DNA of 64,000 bases. It comes from Negadavirga shengliensis. Lineage in GTDB: Bacteria; Bacteroidota; Bacteroidia; Cytophagales; Cyclobacteriaceae. A program made the translations under genes and the position numbers. Positions 62,490-64,000 of this stretch are shown here, piece after piece. Location: assembly GCF_042652345.1 (NCBI RefSeq), contig NZ_JBHSJJ010000011.1:114779-178778 (forward strand), given 5' to 3'. Every line of letters begins with the position of its first letter. Position 1 is the stretch's first letter. The notes under the pieces are model-generated. The model was not told the DNA's origin, ran no database searches, and saw nothing but the letters and a program-made list of their open reading frames with translations.

Positions 62490-63723
62490 AAAAAACACCC
62501 CCTTTCTGTTCGTAAAACTCTTCCGTCACGTCCGGAACATCAAGGGCGCATTGAATCAGGGATTCCAGGTCTATCCGAAGATAGGAACCGGTGGTTGCCG
62601 TAGTCCGGTGTCCCAGTGCTTCTGATATGACGGGAATTGTTTCTCTGTTCTCCAGGAAACGGCTGGCCAGACTGTGGCGCATGGCATGGGGGCCATGCTT
62701 CCTTCCGGTTGTGTCAACTCCGGAAGAAGCCACTATACGGCCAAGTGTACCGGCAACCGCGGCATTTTCCATACTTGTAAACGGAGCGCGGGTATATAGG
62801 AAAACCCTTGTTGATTCGGATCTTTTGCGACCATATTTCAGATAGTCTATGAGAGCCTCCCCAACATCGGCCAGTAAGGGAAGTACGATTTCCTTTCCGG
62901 TCTTGAATTGTGAGAGTGTAAAAGTACTGCTCTCCCAGATTATGTTTTCAAAAGACAGGTGGGCTATGTCGGATGCCCTCAGCCCCAGTCTTGTCGCAAG
63001 CAGCATCATGGCATAGTCCCGTTTTCCGGTGGCATCCACCCTATTGATCGACGATTCAATCTTTAAAACCTCATTGGCAGTATATACCGAGGGCAGTTTT
63101 TCTTTTCTCCCCCACCGGTGATGTTTGAGGACTTCAGAGGGATTGTGGAAGATTACCCTGTTGTCATAAAGATAGCCGAAAAAAAGGCGGAGCGAAGAAA
63201 CCACGCATATTTTGGTATTGGCCACACTGGAGACAAAGGACAGAAGATGTTCTTCCCGTATCACTTCCACGGTAAACAAATGCTTTCCCTCAATGAAAAC
63301 AAGAAACCGGTAAAGGTACCACCGGTGGCCGTTGACGGTTGCCCTGCACCGTCGAAGGGATTCAAGATGTAAAAGGAACCGCTCCATCAAGCCCCCGATT
63401 TCTCCGGTCAACTTCCGGTCTAAAGGATGGTAACGGCGTTTATTGACCGCACCCTTTGCCTGGAATTCACTCAGAACATAAACACTCCTGATAAAGTCCC
63501 GCTGAAGGGGAGTGACGATGCTTCCGGCTATGTGGGTACTTATATATTCCTCGCCCACCGCGGCATTGTAATATAGAATTGATCTTTCGGACATGAACCG
63601 GACAATCCCGGTTTTCCACATTGTCTGGTAACGGCCAATCCTTGCCTCGGAGAATGATTCCCGCTCAAAATATTGAGCACAACTATTCATAAGTTCTGAA
63701 ATAGTCTGTTTTTCTGGTTCCAT
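62473..63723 (-). CDS. ritA: Tyrosine recombinase RitA of the RIT element
   Basis: 416 residues from the ATG at 63723 (longest frame starts 51 bases upstream). It has an extended N-terminal region with an AP2-free SAM-like core. ATRLGLRASDIAHL carries the first Arg, GPHAMRHSLASR the HxxR, and LGHRTTATTGSYLRID the second His with the nucleophile Tyr. It is the first gene of the trio, next to the right end, and the longest, as in known RIT elements. Confidence 0.92.
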   Translation of the reverse strand: MEPEKQTISELMNSCAQYFERESFSEARIGRYQTMWKTGIVRFMSERSILYYNAAVGEEYISTHIAGSIVTPLQRDFIRSVYVLSEFQAKGAVNKRRYHPLDRKLTGEIGGLMERFLLHLESLRRCRATVNGHRWYLYRFLVFIEGKHLFTVEVIREEHLLSFVSSVANTKICVVSSLRLFFGYLYDNRVIFHNPSEVLKHHRWGRKEKLPSVYTANEVLKIESSINRVDATGKRDYAMMLLATRLGLRASDIAHLSFENIIWESSTFTLSQFKTGKEIVLPLLADVGEALIDYLKYGRKRSESTRVFLYTRAPFTSMENAAVAGTLGRIVASSGVDTTGRKHGPHAMRHSLASRFLENRETIPVISEALGHRTTATTGSYLRIDLESLIQCALDVPDVTEEFYEQKGGVFYEGQV

Positions 63724-63780
63724 AATGATATCGTTTTGTTTCTTTGGCAAAAGCGCCATACTAAAGCTAACCAATATCGA

Positions 63781-63807
63781 TTATGTAAAGTGTTTATGTA
63801 AAGTACC
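63781..63807. promoter_or_regulatory. Subterminal recombinase-site-like repeats at the right RIT end
   Basis: TTATGTAAAGTG and TTATGTAAAGTA at 63781-63804 are two direct copies of the reverse complement of ACTTTACATAA. The left end has the mirror pair at 60435-60458. Paired half-sites at both ends suggest binding sites for the tyrosine recombinases. Confidence 0.6.
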
Positions 63808-63851
63808 TACATTTAAGATGTCTCCAAGCGATATTTTTGATGGATACTTGA

Positions 63852-63874
63852 CATAATCTTTTCCTTTCCATAAA
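63852..63874 (-). repeat. Right terminal inverted repeat of RIT
   Basis: Mirror of 60364-60386; only one base differs. The outer edge directly joins the transposase fragment that continues to the window end. Confidence 0.88.
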
Positions 63875-64000
63875 AAGCCTTTTCTATTTTCCAAAGGTTG
63901 TTGTAGTTCTCTATCACCTGATCCTTGTCAAGGCCCGTATTGGTGATGTAGCCTTTGAGCCCGTCCCATTTCCCGTCCTGTTCAAACTTGTTCATGTCCA
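63875..64000 (-). pseudogene. Transposase fragment (IS1634-like), cut at the RIT end, partial at window end
   Basis: The minus-strand frame enters from beyond base 64000 and reads FEQDGKWDGLKGYITNTGL, then NYNNLWKIEKAF. This is the C-terminal catalytic region of IS1634/IS4-superfamily transposases with the conserved Y-x2-L-x3-E spacing (YNNLWKIE). The rest of the normal tail is missing and is replaced by the right RIT end (the frame then reads YGKEKIMSS). It is a different protein from the transposase on the left side. The 5' portion lies outside the window. Confidence 0.82.

Larger units (their letters stand above)
60364..63874 (-). mobile_element. RIT (Recombinase in Trio) element
   Basis: 3511 bases bounded by inverted repeats: 60364-60386 and the reverse complement of 63852-63874 match over 23 bases with one difference (TTTATGGAAAG, then A or G, then AAAAGATTATG). 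Inside both ends are two copies of ACTTTACA(TA) motifs. Three consecutive tyrosine recombinase genes overlap head to tail on the minus strand. This organisation defines RIT elements, known from several phyla. There is no cargo. It is flanked by two disrupted transposases. Confidence 0.9.

Noticed and set aside
60364..63874. Tn554-type transposon or phage integrase region
   Set aside because: Tn554 has two tyrosine recombinases and a third non-recombinase gene; here all three proteins carry the full recombinase catalytic residues, and no phage genes are present.

Overview
The window is chromosomal DNA of a Bacteroidota bacterium, most likely Cytophagales and close to Cyclobacteriaceae. The evidence is a secreted protein with a type IX secretion (T9SS) tail, lipoproteins with short Bacteroidota-type lipoboxes, a LigD/Ku pair, FemAB-like and FkbM-like polysaccharide genes, and intergenic repeats of a style seen in this phylum. 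The genus is an inference. No rRNA or tRNA gene and no CRISPR array was recognised.

Layout. 1-1167 is the 3' part of a penicillin-acylase-family gene. 1177-3292 is a G-rich repeat array (family A) that encloses a four-helix-bundle protein gene. 3308-29745 is a surface-polysaccharide locus. It holds two polymerase/GT-C-like membrane proteins, about ten glycosyltransferases, five methyltransferases, a Wzm/Wzt ABC exporter, FemAB-like and GNAT acetyltransferases, a deacetylase and a winged-helix regulator at the head of the minus-strand block. Many genes overlap by 4 bp (ATGA or GTGA), so they are probably translationally coupled. The locus is broken up by a RAYT transposase with REP palindromes (family B), short GTTGTC repeats (family C) and a VapC-type toxin-antitoxin pair. 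30074-33004 holds two more family A arrays around a GH43 lipoprotein gene. 33516-50314 is mostly housekeeping: a deacetylase lipoprotein, LigD and Ku, MscS, a subtilase with a small I9-like partner, Nudix, riboflavin synthase, Pcm, a thioesterase, Dps, a GroES-like protein and DnaK. After a MOSC protein and a decayed 1.5-kb stretch come two tandem secreted parallel beta-helix proteins (52598-58936).

The right end is mobile DNA. Three consecutive overlapping tyrosine recombinase genes form a Recombinase-in-Trio (RIT) element with inverted terminal repeats (60364-63874). It is flanked by two different DDE transposase genes that point inward, and both are cut at the same aligned position just after the catalytic glutamate.

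The most unusual signals are three. First, REP palindromes lie in frame inside a glycosyltransferase (residues about 261-332). Second, the family A arrays carry G-quadruplex-type runs and have overwritten gene ends. Third, the RIT element sits at the same motif of two unrelated transposases.
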